Positions 45,561 through 57,429 of a DNA stretch of 64,000 nucleotides are shown piece after piece (positions within the stretch are counted from its first letter, which is position 1; each line of letters starts with the position of its first letter). The notes under the pieces are model-generated. The model was not told the DNA's origin and did not search any database. It saw only the letters and a list, made by a program, of their open reading frames with translations. The translations under genes were made by a program, and so were the position numbers. Source of the stretch: Sodiomyces alkalinus F11 (Eukaryota; Ascomycota; Sordariomycetes; Glomerellales; Plectosphaerellaceae). Location of the stretch: NCBI RefSeq assembly GCF_003711515.1, contig NW_021167087.1, positions 1 to 64,000 of the forward strand, given 5' to 3'.

Positions 45561-46990
45561 ATTACTATTACTTACGCGTAACTGCTTAGTATAAGGGCTA
45601 GGGCACGTAATAGCGTAGTGCGCTTTTTAGTTATAGTTATAGTAAGTGATAGAATCGAGGTACGATAACGGTCTAAGGCGTATAGAGTAGCTAGGAGCAG
45701 GGGCTAGTATAGTGGTAGGGGCAGATATAAGGGTGAATACGGGGATACTAGTAGAACCGTAGATGGCCGGAGCGTGAGGATTATAACCGTGGGCACGCGA
45801 GCGGAGATAATATTGTTAGGTAGTAGACTAGAAGTCTATCCAAGCGACGGCTAGGCCGTCGTTAACGGTTAAGGCTTCCGCCCTACGATAGGCTAAGGCC
45901 AGGTCTTAGTAATCCTTAGAAACCCTTATAGATACTATATAGTCCCGAATAGGTAGGAGGACCCTTATTAGTACTATCTAAATCCTCTACTAGTTTAGGA
46001 GCTCGCCCGGTAGTTCTGATTCTAGGGCTTCCTACCGTTATATAAACTTAGCGTAGGACTCTCCCTCTCTGTAGGATAAAATAGATTCGCTCTGGATTTA
46101 TACCGCTACCTCCCTTAGGCGGGTATCGTTATCGTTAACTTATCGGGATATATAACTAAGCCTGTAGTATAGCCTAGCTAATTCTATTAGAGTCGCTATC
46201 GTCCTTATATCGTAACTTAGCCTACTAGCGTTCCTTAAGGTAGTAGGGGAGGTATAATATAACGAAGTAGTTCTTCGTAGCGTTTATAGGGAAGGACTAA
46301 GAATCTAGGTTAAATCGCTAATTCGTCTCCTAGATAAACGTGCGATACTTAGCCTAGGATACGCTATCCTATTTTAGAAGGGGAAACTTAAACTTAGCCT
46401 ATATAGTAGCCCCGTGTATAGAGGATATCGTGGATATATTATAGATATACTAGGAACCCGTTAGGGTCGCGATAATACGGCGTTAAGGCTTAGCTATACG
46501 GCAGTAAGTAATATCGGCCGGATTAGGATTAATGGTGGCGGCGGCGGTAGTAGTAGCGGCGGTAGTATCCGCCTCTAGCTTAGTAAGGTACGCGAGCTTA
46601 CGCTTACGGTGGTTCTACGCCTTTATACACTTAACGCGTTTATCCAGTTATTCCTCCGTTAGCGTGGCTAGGTTAATATTCGTATACAGGGGTAGCTTAG
46701 AATTATACGCTAGTCCTGTTATAACCGAGCTCTAAGGAATAGGGACGGTGATAGGGGTAAAGGTAATGGTAGAGGTAGTGCTAGCGATAGAAGTAGTGGT
46801 AGGTGTAGGAATAGGGGCGGGTGTAGGGGCAGAAATAGGTGCCGGTATAGTAGTAGAAATAGGAGCCGTGTTAGTTCCCGGCGTATTCCTGTCGTGTTCC
46901 TTATCGGCGTCCTCTATAAAGGCTGTCTCGCTATCGCGGAGCTATCGCTTAAACTAATTAGCAGCCTCGTTAAAATTACAGGTAGGATTA
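45560..46990 (-). pseudogene. Gypsy-D gag relic
   Basis: A knuckle at 45584-45650 reads I-T-Y-Y-N-Y-N-x-K-A-H-Y-A-I-T-C, with Cys to Tyr. The N-terminal part (46740-46900) is Pro/Thr/Ile-rich low complexity (P-A-P-I-S-A-P-T-P-A-P-I-P-T-P). Plus-strand open frames at 46532-46735 and 46748-46957 are shadows of this low-complexity stretch. Confidence 0.72.
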
Positions 46991-47067
46991 TTTATTTCTT
47001 GATAGTTAGATATCTTAATAACTCTCCTTAACGATCTTCGCGCCCTTAGAGGGTAAAGCGATTAAAA

Positions 47068-47390
47068 TATTAAATAGGTAGTCGTAAAGAGTAAAAAAGT
47101 AGGGTTAAGTAAGGAACTAGGTATAATTACGATAGGATTATAATAGGGTTAGAATATAGGTATAACCAAAGAATCAGATTAATCGCTAGCCTCCCTCTTT
47201 AAAGGGGAGGCCCCCTCGCTCCTTAAGACTACGTTCTACTCCTCTACTCCTCGAGGACTGCTTATTTACTTCCTCGAGGGCTAACTTATTTATTTCGAGG
47301 GACTATTCTATTTACTATATAATAACTTACTTTATTTATACCTCGAGGGGCCTTAGACTAGGCATACCTGGACCCCTGTGGGTTCACACT
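47068..47390 (-). repeat. 5' LTR of Gypsy-D, cut by Copia-A
   Basis: Matches 30882-31205 and breaks off exactly at 47390, where the Copia-A LTR begins. The remaining part of about 236 bp is not found on the far side of Copia-A. Confidence 0.85.
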
Positions 47391-47676
47391 TATCGCACGT
47401 CAAAAGGCACTTGGATGATTAACTTAGTAGAGCAGAAATCTTATGTATATGTATTATATTAAGCTTTATCTATATAAGTCTCTCGTGCCCTTAATTTAGG
47501 TGGTGAAGACTCTATTATAGGTACTATATTATTTGGATCCTATCCGGTCTTTTCCGGTATCCGCCCCTGTTATATCCTGATACCCGAGGTCCCTGATATC
47601 CGAAGCCCTTAGTTATAGCGTGGATCCCCCCTAGATCCCCTATGGACCACGTTATAGTCCGTGTGCCTATACGACA
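47391..47676 (-). repeat. 3' LTR of Copia-A
   Basis: 286 bp; inverted terminus CCTATACGACA (TGTCGTATAGG on the minus strand). Matches 53367-53640 across its length. Confidence 0.92.
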
Positions 47677-47693
47677 CACCCCCTTAGTTAAGG
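47677..47693 (-). other. polypurine tract of Copia-A
   Basis: AACTAAGGGGGTG on the minus strand directly before the LTR. Confidence 0.75.
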
Positions 47694-47699
47694 TGGGTA

Positions 47700-50600
47700 T
47701 TCTTAGGTGAAGTAACTAATCGGAGGCTTTGGTTTAAACCAAACACTCTTAACTTTTCTATCGAAAAATTAACCGCTAAGGGAAAACGCCCTCGTAAAAG
47801 GGATCTAAATCCGCCCTATTTTACCGTTTAATTTAATTCTATCTTAATTAGTTCCTTAATCCTAATAAGCCGGATCTACTTAATCGGATCTATATCTATC
47901 GGATTTACTACGCCCTTGGGGTCCTTCGTAGTCGCTTCGGCCGTGGCTTTAGCGCGTTTAATCTTTTCGTATAGTCGCTTAGACTACTCGATATAATCCT
48001 TTTAATCCGTTAAATTAAGCTATTATTATAGTCTTTTAATCCCTGCCTCTGGTAGTACCTTCCTTAAACCGTCCGTGATTATCTCCTTTATATTAACGTA
48101 TATAACCTTAAAAAGGCCCTGCTATACTAACTAATATACCTACTAGTTATAAATATCGATATACCGTAGCCTTATTTATAGGCGTTATGCCTTCTTATTA
48201 ATAAGGCTAATAGTCTGCTAATTATTATAGTATAGCTATAGTTACTATTAGTCTAACCGGTGCTCTAAATCCTTTAATATCCGGCTAACGAATAACGTCT
48301 TTTTAACGGCCTCTATAAGAGCGAGTAGTTCCGATTTTATTAACGATATTATAACCGTCGGTTATTTACCCGCCTTCTAGTTAACGGTGCCACCGAAGAG
48401 CTTTATCGTATATCCTTACGAACTTTTACGGTCTAGATTATACCGAAAGAACGCGTCGCTTACGGTTAGTAAGAGTCTATCCCCGCTAAATCCTAGGCAG
48501 TAATACCTTATATAGTACAGGAATAGCAGTACTTATTAAGCCCGTTTAAGGTAGTTAGAGGAGGGGTTAATATTATATTAGGAAAGCTTCGAATAGGCGA
48601 ACGCGATATCGGGTCTTATTACGATAACGGCGTATAGGATAGAACCGAGTACACCCTAATACTAACAGACCTCGGGAATCGTCGCGCGCGTGCCGTTATA
48701 TAGTATTAGCGGTTTTATCGTTAATAATAGGACCTTTAGTAGTCTTCGGTAGAGTATATCCACATAGTATTTAACCGCGATCCTCTCTATATAGGAGGAT
48801 TATAATAGCTATAACCTATAGGTGGCTCTATCCCTTAGGACCTGAATTCCTAGGAATTAACGAATTTCTTCGCCTCTTAATAGCCTATAGCTTCGCTTAA
48901 GGGCGGCCTTAAGGTCGTCGGCATTAGTCTTACGGTTTTTATAGTAGATAAGTCCGATATCGTTAACGTAGACGAATAAGATTAAACTATCACGGATTAT
49001 AATATAGGGGTTATTAAGTATAGCCGTGAATCCTATCTTCTATAGCTTGCCGTTAAGTTCCTCTTATTATAGTAGTAGCGATACTCTTAAGCCGAAGAGG
49101 GCTTTCTGTAGTAGCAGGACCTTACCTAGTACTTCGTAGCCTTATAGTATCTTTATAAATACCTCTTTTTTAAGGCTAGCATTAACGAACGCGTTAATAG
49201 CGTTAAACTACCTTATTTCCAGATTAAATCGAGTAGCGATAGCTATTAGTATACGGAAGGACCGCGAGGCTAATATAGCGGCGTAGTTACTTTTAGTCTT
49301 TAACTGTTTTTATTAGTCCCCTTATACTATAAGGCGTGCCTTATACTTAAGGAGGGTGCCCTCCTTATTAAACTTATAGATATATATCTATCTATAGGCG
49401 AGGACTTATTATTTATTAGCCTGATTACCGTAGACCTCCTACTAATAGCCTATTTATCGGTAGCCCTTAAGTATTCCCCCTTAGCCTATAACTACCGCTC
49501 CCGTAATAGGTAAAGGTATGTATCGTGGTAGTGGTTTAGTAAAGGCGGGAGATCCTCGCGGGTTACGTGTAATAACGGCTAGGAGGCGTTAAGGGGAGAG
49601 GGATTTATAGTATTAATATCGCCGTTATTAATAGCTTACTTCCTCGCGCTTATAGGGTTATAAGTCCTTCTAGCGTTAAAGAACGCCTTCTAGGCGTTAT
49701 CGTTCTACACCTTCTTTATCGTGTAGAGGCTTATAATAGATAGGCGCGCGGGTAATAGGCGCGCGGCCGATAGGCGTATAGCCGATAGGTACCCCCTAGG
49801 GGTATCCGCGGCTACCTGTTAGTAGTTATCGTCTCCTTCCACCTTAACGCCCCTGACTACCGCTAACACTATAAGGAACGCGCGCATAGAATCTTCCGGG
49901 GATATTAACAGCGTAGGAAACGGCTTAAACCTTATAGTGGTGAACCGTGGAGTATCCGTAGTAATAGCGCTGGCCTTTTCCTCGCCCGTAGTAATAGCGG
50001 TATTATCGCTTTCGCTAGTAGTAATAGCGGTGGTATACTCTTCTCCTATAGTAATAATAGTATCCGTAGTAATAGTAGTGCTATAGTCTATAGTAATAAT
50101 AATAGCCTTTCCCGTAGTAATAGCGATAGCGTTAGAGTCTTCCGACTTCAGATCTAATACGTCTACGGCTATACCCCTTAATAGTAGCCTATTCGCGGTC
50201 TTATTAGATTAGGTAATACGGATAGATTATAGGCGTTCCCCGATTTCCTTAGCGGAAGCTATAGCTTAGAGCGTTTTAATCCTACCGTTAAAGATCTTAT
50301 CTTTATTAAAGACAACGTCTTTTATAGTAATAATATCCGTTAGGTATAGTAGCTAAATACGGAAGCTATTCGAGGATTAGAATCCGACGTGATAACCGAT
50401 CTATACCTTCGGTTCTAGCCTTTATAGGCGGTTTCTTTTAGCTTAGGTATCCCGCGTTTTTATAAAGGCTTTATAGCCGTAAGCTTATAGGTATATAAGG
50501 TTAGGTTAACGGCCGCGTAAGCCTTTATATAGCGTTCGCTACTTATTAATACATCGTGGCGTTCTATTATATAGATATATAGTAGTCTTAAAGATCTTAG

Positions 50601-51250
50601 GCTAGATAGTCGTAGGCAGATTAGCCCTAATCCCTATAGCCCTCGCCCTCCTTTTAACGATACCTTTAATCCGTTCTATAACGCCGTTTTAATCCTATAA
50701 ATATAATACCGACGGCTAGCCTTCTACCCCCTTAATAGCGAGGAAAGTAATAACTTCTAGGTGTTAAAATATCTTAGAATCGGCCCGTAGAATATATAGC
50801 TTAACGTTGAATTAGGTCTTAAGCAGGGTTAAAACGTCTTTTAATATATATAGGATAAAGCCTTAGTCTCTCTTTTATAGGTAGTAATCCCACGTATAAC
50901 CTGTATATATATCTATAATCAATATAATAGACTTATATAAGCCGCCTAGCGATTCCGACTCTTTTAGATTATAAAACTTAATAGCTAAGGCCTCTCCCGG
51001 CTTTAATAGGTAAAGGGATAGTATCCGCCGGATCTACGTAAGCACTTACGATTACCTATACGCGTTATAGTCCGTTATACGAGGTCCCTTTATCTTTACC
51101 CCCTAAGTGGCGTTAACGGTCCTTACGAGTATATTGGTACCGTAGTGGCTAAGGCGTTCGTGCTACCGTTACGCTATAGTCTTCTACGATTACCGCGGTT
51201 ATCGTGATCTTCTATACGGGGTATCGCGGGGGTGCCTTACTAAGACCGCG
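47700..51250 (-). pseudogene. Copia-A pol relic (integrase, RT, RNase H)
   Basis: RT is at about 48400-49400: first block I-Y-I-Y-K-F-N-K-E-G-T-L-L-K-Y-K-A-R-L (about 49325-49385) and catalytic box read L-I-L-F-V-Y-V-N-D-I (about 48950-48985), where Y-V-D-D is expected. RNase H is at about 47720-48380. Integrase is at about 50000-51150, followed to the left by a linker rich in Thr/Ala/Val (49950-50160). Confidence 0.82.
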
Positions 51251-53200
51251 AACGCGGTAGCGGCTATAGCTTCCGCGCGCTCGATTATATACTGGCCGTG
51301 GATATCTAGTAGCTTATAGATAGGCCGGTTATCGATGGAGCTAATAATAGTATTATTTACGGTATCCTAGCGGTAGCCTTATAGGCGTAGCTAGCGTTCT
51401 AAGACGATAATAGTAATAAATTCCTTATAGTATACGACGTTATAAAGGCGTAGTAGCCTCTTCGTATGTAATAAGGATTATATACGTAGCTTAATATCTT
51501 TATATCCGAGGATAGAAGCCTTATAAGTACCTACCTAAAAGGATAATAAAGTATCCGTGGGTAGTCTAATAGCTGTAAAACGGCCTTAATTATTAAAGAT
51601 ATAGATTAACGATCCTGAATCTAGGATCGCGTAGTATAATAGCGCTCTAGCTTAGTTAATAGAAAGGGATACACCCTATTCTTATTATAATCTTAATAGT
51701 ATCGTTATATAATAATACGCTACCCCTTAGGTTAGGTAGGCTCCTAGTCCCGTCGCGGTGACGGATAAGTCTTCATAAACTATTATAGTCGTAGGCGTAG
51801 TATTATAGAGTTAATTTTCCTAGACTTCCTCTATCTTATTAGCGGTGATAGCCCCTAAGGCTTCCCGCCTTTTCTGTATCGCGGTATCTACGCGGCTTTT
51901 CAAACTATAGTTATATATCTTCTTTTCTATAACCTTTGTAATATCTTCGCGGCCGCGCTAAGTATAAGGCCGTATATCCGGCCTTACGTACTAATAGGCG
52001 GCGGTAGTATAGGGGTTCTTATAAATCTCGTAAGGCCTCCTCATTACGGGAGGGATAGCCTTTACGGATATATCGCTATAATAACGCTTCTTATTATCTT
52101 TATTATTAGTAGTATCCTTAGTATCGGGGAGGTTCCTAAGAGTGTTAAAGGTGCCTCTCCCGACTCTAGGCTTTATAGAAGAGGATTATAGGCTTTTTAT
52201 ATTACTAAGAACCGTATATAGAGCCTTTACGAAATCGTTAATCGTTAGCTTATTTTCCGTAATCTTATCGTAGTTATTTACTAGGTAGTTATTACTTTAT
52301 TCCTAGGCGATAGGTCTAATAGCTTTTAATGCGTTTTCCGGCTAATAGTCCGCGCTTAATAGCTTTAAAACGCTTATATATTTATAGTATATTATTACTA
52401 TTTTCTAGCTTACTACTAAGGCGTCTATATCCTTAGGTATAGTCTTTATAGGCGTAGTGTATTATTAGTATAGGACTAGGGCTTCCTTACGGAGGTCTAT
52501 AAGTATTACCCTGCGTGCGTGTATAGGAGGGTAATCTAAGCTTATAGGTTATTTACGTTATTATCCTATAGTTATACGAGGAGGTTATATAACGTCGTAT
52601 AGACGGTCCTTTCGATATACGAGTATACCTTATTAAACTCCTTCTACTACGCGTCGTAGTCTGCCTTTTCCTCGCGGTATACGCGGCGATCTTATATGTA
52701 GCGTGTACGCCCTTTTTTAGAGAGGTTATCGGTAGATATAGGCGTCCTTATTAATGGTCTTTTCGTTACGACTATAACCTTCCGGCGAGCGGCCATCTTC
52801 CTCTTACCGGCGGCCGTGGCTATTATAGTACTAGCCGTGGTAGCTATAGCCACGGCGTTTATAGCGTCCGTGGCCTTATCGCCTTTTAGCGTGATAGTGG
52901 GAGACGGAGTAGCCGTGATGGTAGAAGATAAGGTGGCCGTGGCCTCCTCCGTGTCGGGGTCTACGACGAGGGCTTTATATTTACGGATATTAGCTAGCGT
53001 AGGCTTAAGAAGCAGGTAGGTATCGGCCTCCTTATCGCTTAGCTTTAGATTAAGATAGTGTTCCTAGTAGGAGGTAGATTTACCGCGTATAGCGTGCTCC
53101 TACGTTACCTAATCCCTCTAGTTAATAAGGGTAGTAGCGGCCGCCTTTTATTCGGTGTTAGATATATTAGAAGATATCTTTGCTTACTTATCGGTTAATT
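51250..53200 (-). pseudogene. Copia-A gag-protease relic
   Basis: Begins near 53170 with S-S-N-I-S-N-T-E and continues through K-L-S-D-K-E-A-D-T-Y-L-L-L-K-P and G-R-T-R-Y-I-Q-D-R-R-V-Y-R-E-E-K. The last stretch is shared with Copia-A1 gag. Cys/His and protease relics follow to about 51250. The plus-strand frame at 52816-53019 is a shadow of an Ala/Thr-rich part. Confidence 0.75.
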
Positions 53201-53350
53201 AATTAATTAATAGGTAGGTCGGTAAGTTAATTAATCGCTTAATTACTTCAATTAGGTTAATAGTAGTTATTGAAGAGTGCTTATATAAACGTGATTACTT
53301 TTATAGTAGAATAGGGGTAGCCTTATTAATATCTATCGTTTAGGCGCTAT

Positions 53351-53366
53351 AAACCGGGCTTATAAC
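53351..53366 (-). other. primer-binding site of Copia-A
   Basis: On the minus strand GTTATAAGCCCGGTTT directly after the LTR; with one G-to-A reversed it is GTTATGAGCCCGG, complementary to the anticodon arm of initiator tRNA-Met rather than to a tRNA 3' end. Confidence 0.65.
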
Positions 53367-53640
53367 TATCGTACGTTAAATAGCATTTAGATAATTAACT
53401 TAGAAGAGTAGAAATATCGTATATATATATTATCTTAAGTTATATCTATATAAGTCTCTTATACCCTTAATTTAGGTGGTGAAGACTCTATTATAGGTAC
53501 TATGTTATTTAGATCCTATCTGGTCTTTTCCGGTATCCGCCCCTGTTATATCCTAATACCCGAGGTCCGAAGCCCTTAGTCCAGGAGTGGATCCCCCCTG
53601 GATCCCCTATAGACTACGTCATAGTCCTGCCTATACGATA
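53367..53640 (-). repeat. 5' LTR of Copia-A
   Basis: 274 bp, inner end TATCGTACG (TGTCG before RIP), outer end CCTATACGATA. Confidence 0.92.
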
Positions 53641-54597
53641 CTAAAACCGTAAATAGAAGCGGCGCCGATTAATCGGCGTTAGCTCCTCGTTAATTTCCTG
53701 CTAAAGGACGATAGTAATAATATTCTAAATAGTCTGGGTAGCTCCTAGAAGACTATCCGGAATCTGAACGCTTTAGGAGCCGAATATTCGGCGAGGTGAA
53801 GGATAAACTTATAGATATACACGCTTAGTACGACCGAAGATACATAACGTATTTATATACATTAGAGTTAGAGTGATTAATATAATCTATATAAATATCG
53901 GTGGCTAGAGAAGCTATATAACGACCGTAAGGCGGATCGTTAGAGAAGCTCCTTAGCCACCCCTTATTAGTCTTATAAGATATACGGCGTAACTCTTAGA
54001 CGACGCCGAGTAAAAAAGATATATCGGCTAATAATCGGTATTAGATAAGAAGAGATAAGCGATATAAATATAGTTAGGAATATATTAGTTAACTAAAACG
54101 TAAAAATAAAGAAGAAACATTATATAAAGAGAAGAAGGAGAGAAAAATAAGTACGGGGAGCCACGAGAACCTTTATCTATAAGGCGAATAGTCGCCTTAG
54201 TTACGAATCCGGCTGGAGACGGAGTAAGTATAAAGAATGGCAGGAATACATTTAGTAATACTATATACCACGATAATAAAGGAAGGTATAGCGATAAGCG
54301 CCATATTATAAAACACGGCGAGTAATCGCCGGCTATTACGCGGGACGCTAGAAAAGGAATAGTAATTAGTAAGCTAGTTACCTACGTCATTACCGGTAAT
54401 AGTTTACCGATTACCTAGCGATACGTGGAAAGGAGTCGTAATATTTGGAAAGGGGTATATAGCCTTACCGGTACCGACTAATTATAAGCGCTAACCGGAC
54501 GGCGGAGTTCGAATAAGGCTAGGGTTATATATATATTCTGCCCGGTAGGGGGGGATAAAATAGGCCTAAGGGATTAGCCCTATTAGAGAGGGGGCAG
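53641..54597 (+). other. 3' noncoding part of an unidentified plus-strand LTR element
   Basis: No coding trace. It holds a series of short palindromes sharing GCGA/TCGC arms (53663-53678, 53779-53792, 54181-54198, 54316-54331) and a 12-bp palindrome ATTACCGGTAAT near 54388. It ends in a purine tract GAGAGGGGGCAG (54586-54597) just before an LTR-like TGTAAGG. Confidence 0.5.
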
Positions 54598-54795
54598 TGT
54601 AAGGAACTATGTTAGTATTATAGATTAGTACTATAAGGATCTGGGATACGCTCGGATCGCTAAGTACTCGGCGAGACTAAATTATTATAATAGCGTAGAG
54701 GGGGAAAAGTCTTTCTTTTTCCTTTTTAAGTTAAAGTCTATATAATATACAACTATCAAGTCCGAATAGTATTATCCGTTACTATGTATCTTTTC
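54598..54795 (+). repeat. probable 3' LTR of the unidentified plus-strand element
   Basis: Starts TGTAAGGAAC after a polypurine tract and contains a CTATATAATAT box near 54740. The end is not fixed because LINE-4 follows. No second copy is in the window. Confidence 0.5.
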
Positions 54796-54799
54796 CCTG

Positions 54800-57400
54800 G
54801 TATTATAGCCTATTCCTAAGTATAAGGCCGTATAGCCTAACTACTACTTAAAAGCGAAACGGCCTCCCCGCGATACCTTTATAGGGGTATACTATAAGGC
54901 TCCCCGATCTCCCCTATCCTCTTTATCCTCTATATCTCTACCCTTTATAAGGAGCTAGAAAGGGTCCTTAAAACGATAATAGGAGGATTTACTAATAATA
55001 CGAATATTATCGCCTTCGGAAAGATAGAGGTATAAACGCGGTACCGCCTTACCGCCGCGTAGCGTACTTACCTAGACTAGGAGATAGCGAGCGGACTATA
55101 GTTTAAACTAGCTAAATATATCTATATCCCCTTTACGAAGTCACGCTAACCCTCCTTTACCCCGCTCCCCCTTAATACCACTTCGGTTCCGGTAACAGAG
55201 GCGATAAGGCTCTTAGGCGTCTAGCTTAATAGGAAACTCGATTTCCGGCGACACGTAAAAGAGGTAAAGAGCTGACTAGCCACCTAAATATACGCCCTTT
55301 TAAGGCTTAGCGCAGTAGCGTAGGGGTATAGCTTCGTAGATATAAGAAGACTATACCCCGTAGTCATAAGACTAATAGTTACTTATTACGCCTTAGCCGT
55401 TTATAAGATAGGGGCCGGCCCCTAGTATAGTCTCGTAGCGGCACTTATATCGGTATAGAACCGATACCTCCGATTAGTAGCCGGAGCCTATAGGGCTATA
55501 CCGGTTAGAGTTCTTAAAAAAAAGACCTTTATCCCCCCTTTTAACCTATAACTCTTAAGCCTAAGCGCTTAAAAGATCCTTCGGATATAAGAAAAAGGGA
55601 CCGAAGATAAGATATTAGCCGGAGTATACGCCGAGGCGAGAGCCCTAGCGATACCGAATTAGTATTATAGGACCTATACCGCCCTTGCGTAGATAGTATA
55701 GCTTACCGCCCTAATAACCTAGGCCGGAACCTCGCCCCCGCGGAAGGCCCTTATAAGGGAATAGAGTTTAGCCTAGGCGGAAGTATAATAGCCCTATACC
55801 TATACTATAGCGGTACTAAGCCGCCCCCCGATATAACGCTCCCTCCGGAAATATAAAGGGACTCCTTAAGTTAAAAAACTCCGTACGTACCTAGATTAAA
55901 TCAGGAAAACTAGGCCTATAAGTATTCCTAGCTAAAGTAAGGGTGCTAGGCTTCCTATTACCGCGGTGCCTTATAGGGATAAAGGGGCGGAAATAGCGGA
56001 GTATATAGTACTCTGGTACTAAGAGGTAACCGAGGAGGACTATAAGGACCTCTTCGGTACCGTAAGGGGGCTACTTATAACTAGAGGGGATTTATACGAT
56101 GTACTAGAACACGATACCGAGGTTAGGGTAGTTATAAGGTGGTTCCTATAATGGAAGAGGCTTAAGGACTTTCGCCTTACCCTCGAAGTTATAAAGGCCT
56201 ATAAAAATAGCGATAACACCGAAGCGAGACAGGAGCGGGCACGGAATAGTATAGCGAACCAGCTAATTATCAATAAGGGTCCTATAAGCCGGGACCCCGG
56301 TAGTATTAGCTTGGCACTAATAGGGCGCTACTAGTTATTATCGTCTTTGTCGCCCTTAGTAATGCTAATACCACTCTTAACGTACTTAAGGCCCTATAAG
56401 GACTAGTTAGCTAACCACCGCCGCTAGGGGCCGTAACGGGGCCGAAAAGAGGCTACTTATAAGGTATTCTACAATCAGGTCTATCTTACTCTCCTAACGC
56501 CTTATCTAGTAAGATAACTCCTATACCTCCGCTGGCGCGGTACCGCCACGGCCGCGACTAGAAAGTAACGCCTAGTATAGGGCCCGGCTAAAAGACTAGG
56601 ACGCTATTACTAAGTGCTCCTTAGCCTAAAAGCTTATTAATAAGGGGACTACTATAGTACCGAAGGGGGATATTTATAGCAGCGATACTATCGCTAATAG
56701 TGGCCTTTACCGCTATATAGGCCTTATAAAGATCTATAAAACGCTATTACTGCTTTTTAGTAATAGAAGGGACCTATTAAGATAATTAGAACACACCACG
56801 GCGGTATACCTACGGCACTATAATAGCACCGGTATAGATTATATCCTTATATAAATACCGGCTATTAGTATATAAAAAACATGCTATACTAGTTTCTATA
56901 GTATTAGAGTAAGGCTCCACGTCGTCTAGGTATATACCTAAGCGCTTACTATAATATATATAACTACCCTAAGTTAGCTACTATAGCACCGCCTCGATAC
57001 TATTAGGGTTTATATACGGTATAACCCGGATTAAGCCTTTTTTATAACGGCTACGATTAGTATTAGTATTAGCGTTATTACTAGGAGAAGATATCTACGA
57101 CTATTAGCACGCTATTATAAAGGCACTACTATACCACGAAAAAAGCTTTTACTAAGCTACTACTATTAATTACTTATGTATATATATATATATATCTATC
57201 GACACTATACTACCTAGTTAACCCTATACTACTATACTACCGCGACGCTACCTATAAGACACGTATAATAAAACTATGATAGGAATATACTAAGAAACCT
57301 AGAGGGGTTTACTAGGTAGTATAAGCCGTAATAATAAGCCTATAGGACTATAAACGGGAATAGATTAGGAGGAAAACCTATAACGAACTTATTAGTATTA
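54800..57400 (+). mobile_element. LINE-4: 5'-truncated Tad1-like LINE
   Basis: The only LINE on the plus strand. It matches the inverse of LINE-2 from mid-RT into the 3' UTR and stops at ...CTTATTAGTATTA, where the family sequence should go on for about 500 bp; the (TTA)n tail of LINE-3 begins there, so LINE-3 landed in it. Confidence 0.85.
54850..56340 (+). pseudogene. LINE-4 ORF2 relic (RT and C-terminal domain)
   Basis: The most readable LINE frame. RT block Q/stop-G-S-P-I-S-P-I-L-F-I-L-Y-I-S-T-L-Y is at 54900-54960, and a catalytic box F-T-N-N-T-N-I at about 54977-55000 replaces F-A-D-D-T-N-I through G-to-A changes. Then come the thumb-like G-V-Y-A-E-A-R-A (55620-55655) and the C-terminal E-V-T-E-E-D-Y-K-D-L-F-G-T-V-R-G and R-L-K-D-F-R-L-T-L-E-V-I-K-A-Y-K. 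It runs to about 56335. Confidence 0.8.
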
Positions 57401-57429
57401 TTATTATTATTATTATTAATCTTACTCCG

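Larger units (their letters stand above)
30882..47390 (-). mobile_element. Gypsy-D: chromovirus host to two later insertions
   Basis: LTRs at 30882-31441 (3') and 47068-47390 (5', cut by Copia-A). Removing the solo LTR (36179-36391) and Gypsy-C (36731-43955) rejoins RNase H and RT in order, giving gag, protease, RT, RNase H, a repetitive linker, integrase, chromodomain, an opposite-strand ORF and a polypurine tract. Without insertions it is about 9 kb. It lies in the gag of Copia-B. Its right flank is lost because Copia-A sits inside the right LTR, so no target duplication can be tested. Confidence 0.82.
47391..53640 (-). mobile_element. Copia-A: complete Ty1/Copia element, RIP-degraded
   Basis: 6250 bp with LTRs 47391-47676 and 53367-53640, a polypurine tract inside the left LTR and a primer-binding site inside the right one. 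Order on the minus strand: gag, protease, integrase, RT, RNase H, as in Ty1/Copia. It is inserted in the right LTR of Gypsy-D. The flanks (ACACT and CTAAA) do not match, so the right flank was probably rearranged. Confidence 0.9.

Noticed and set aside
46532..46957. Two plus-strand low-complexity proteins
   Set aside because: They are mirror images of the Pro/Thr/Ile-rich gag start of Gypsy-D.
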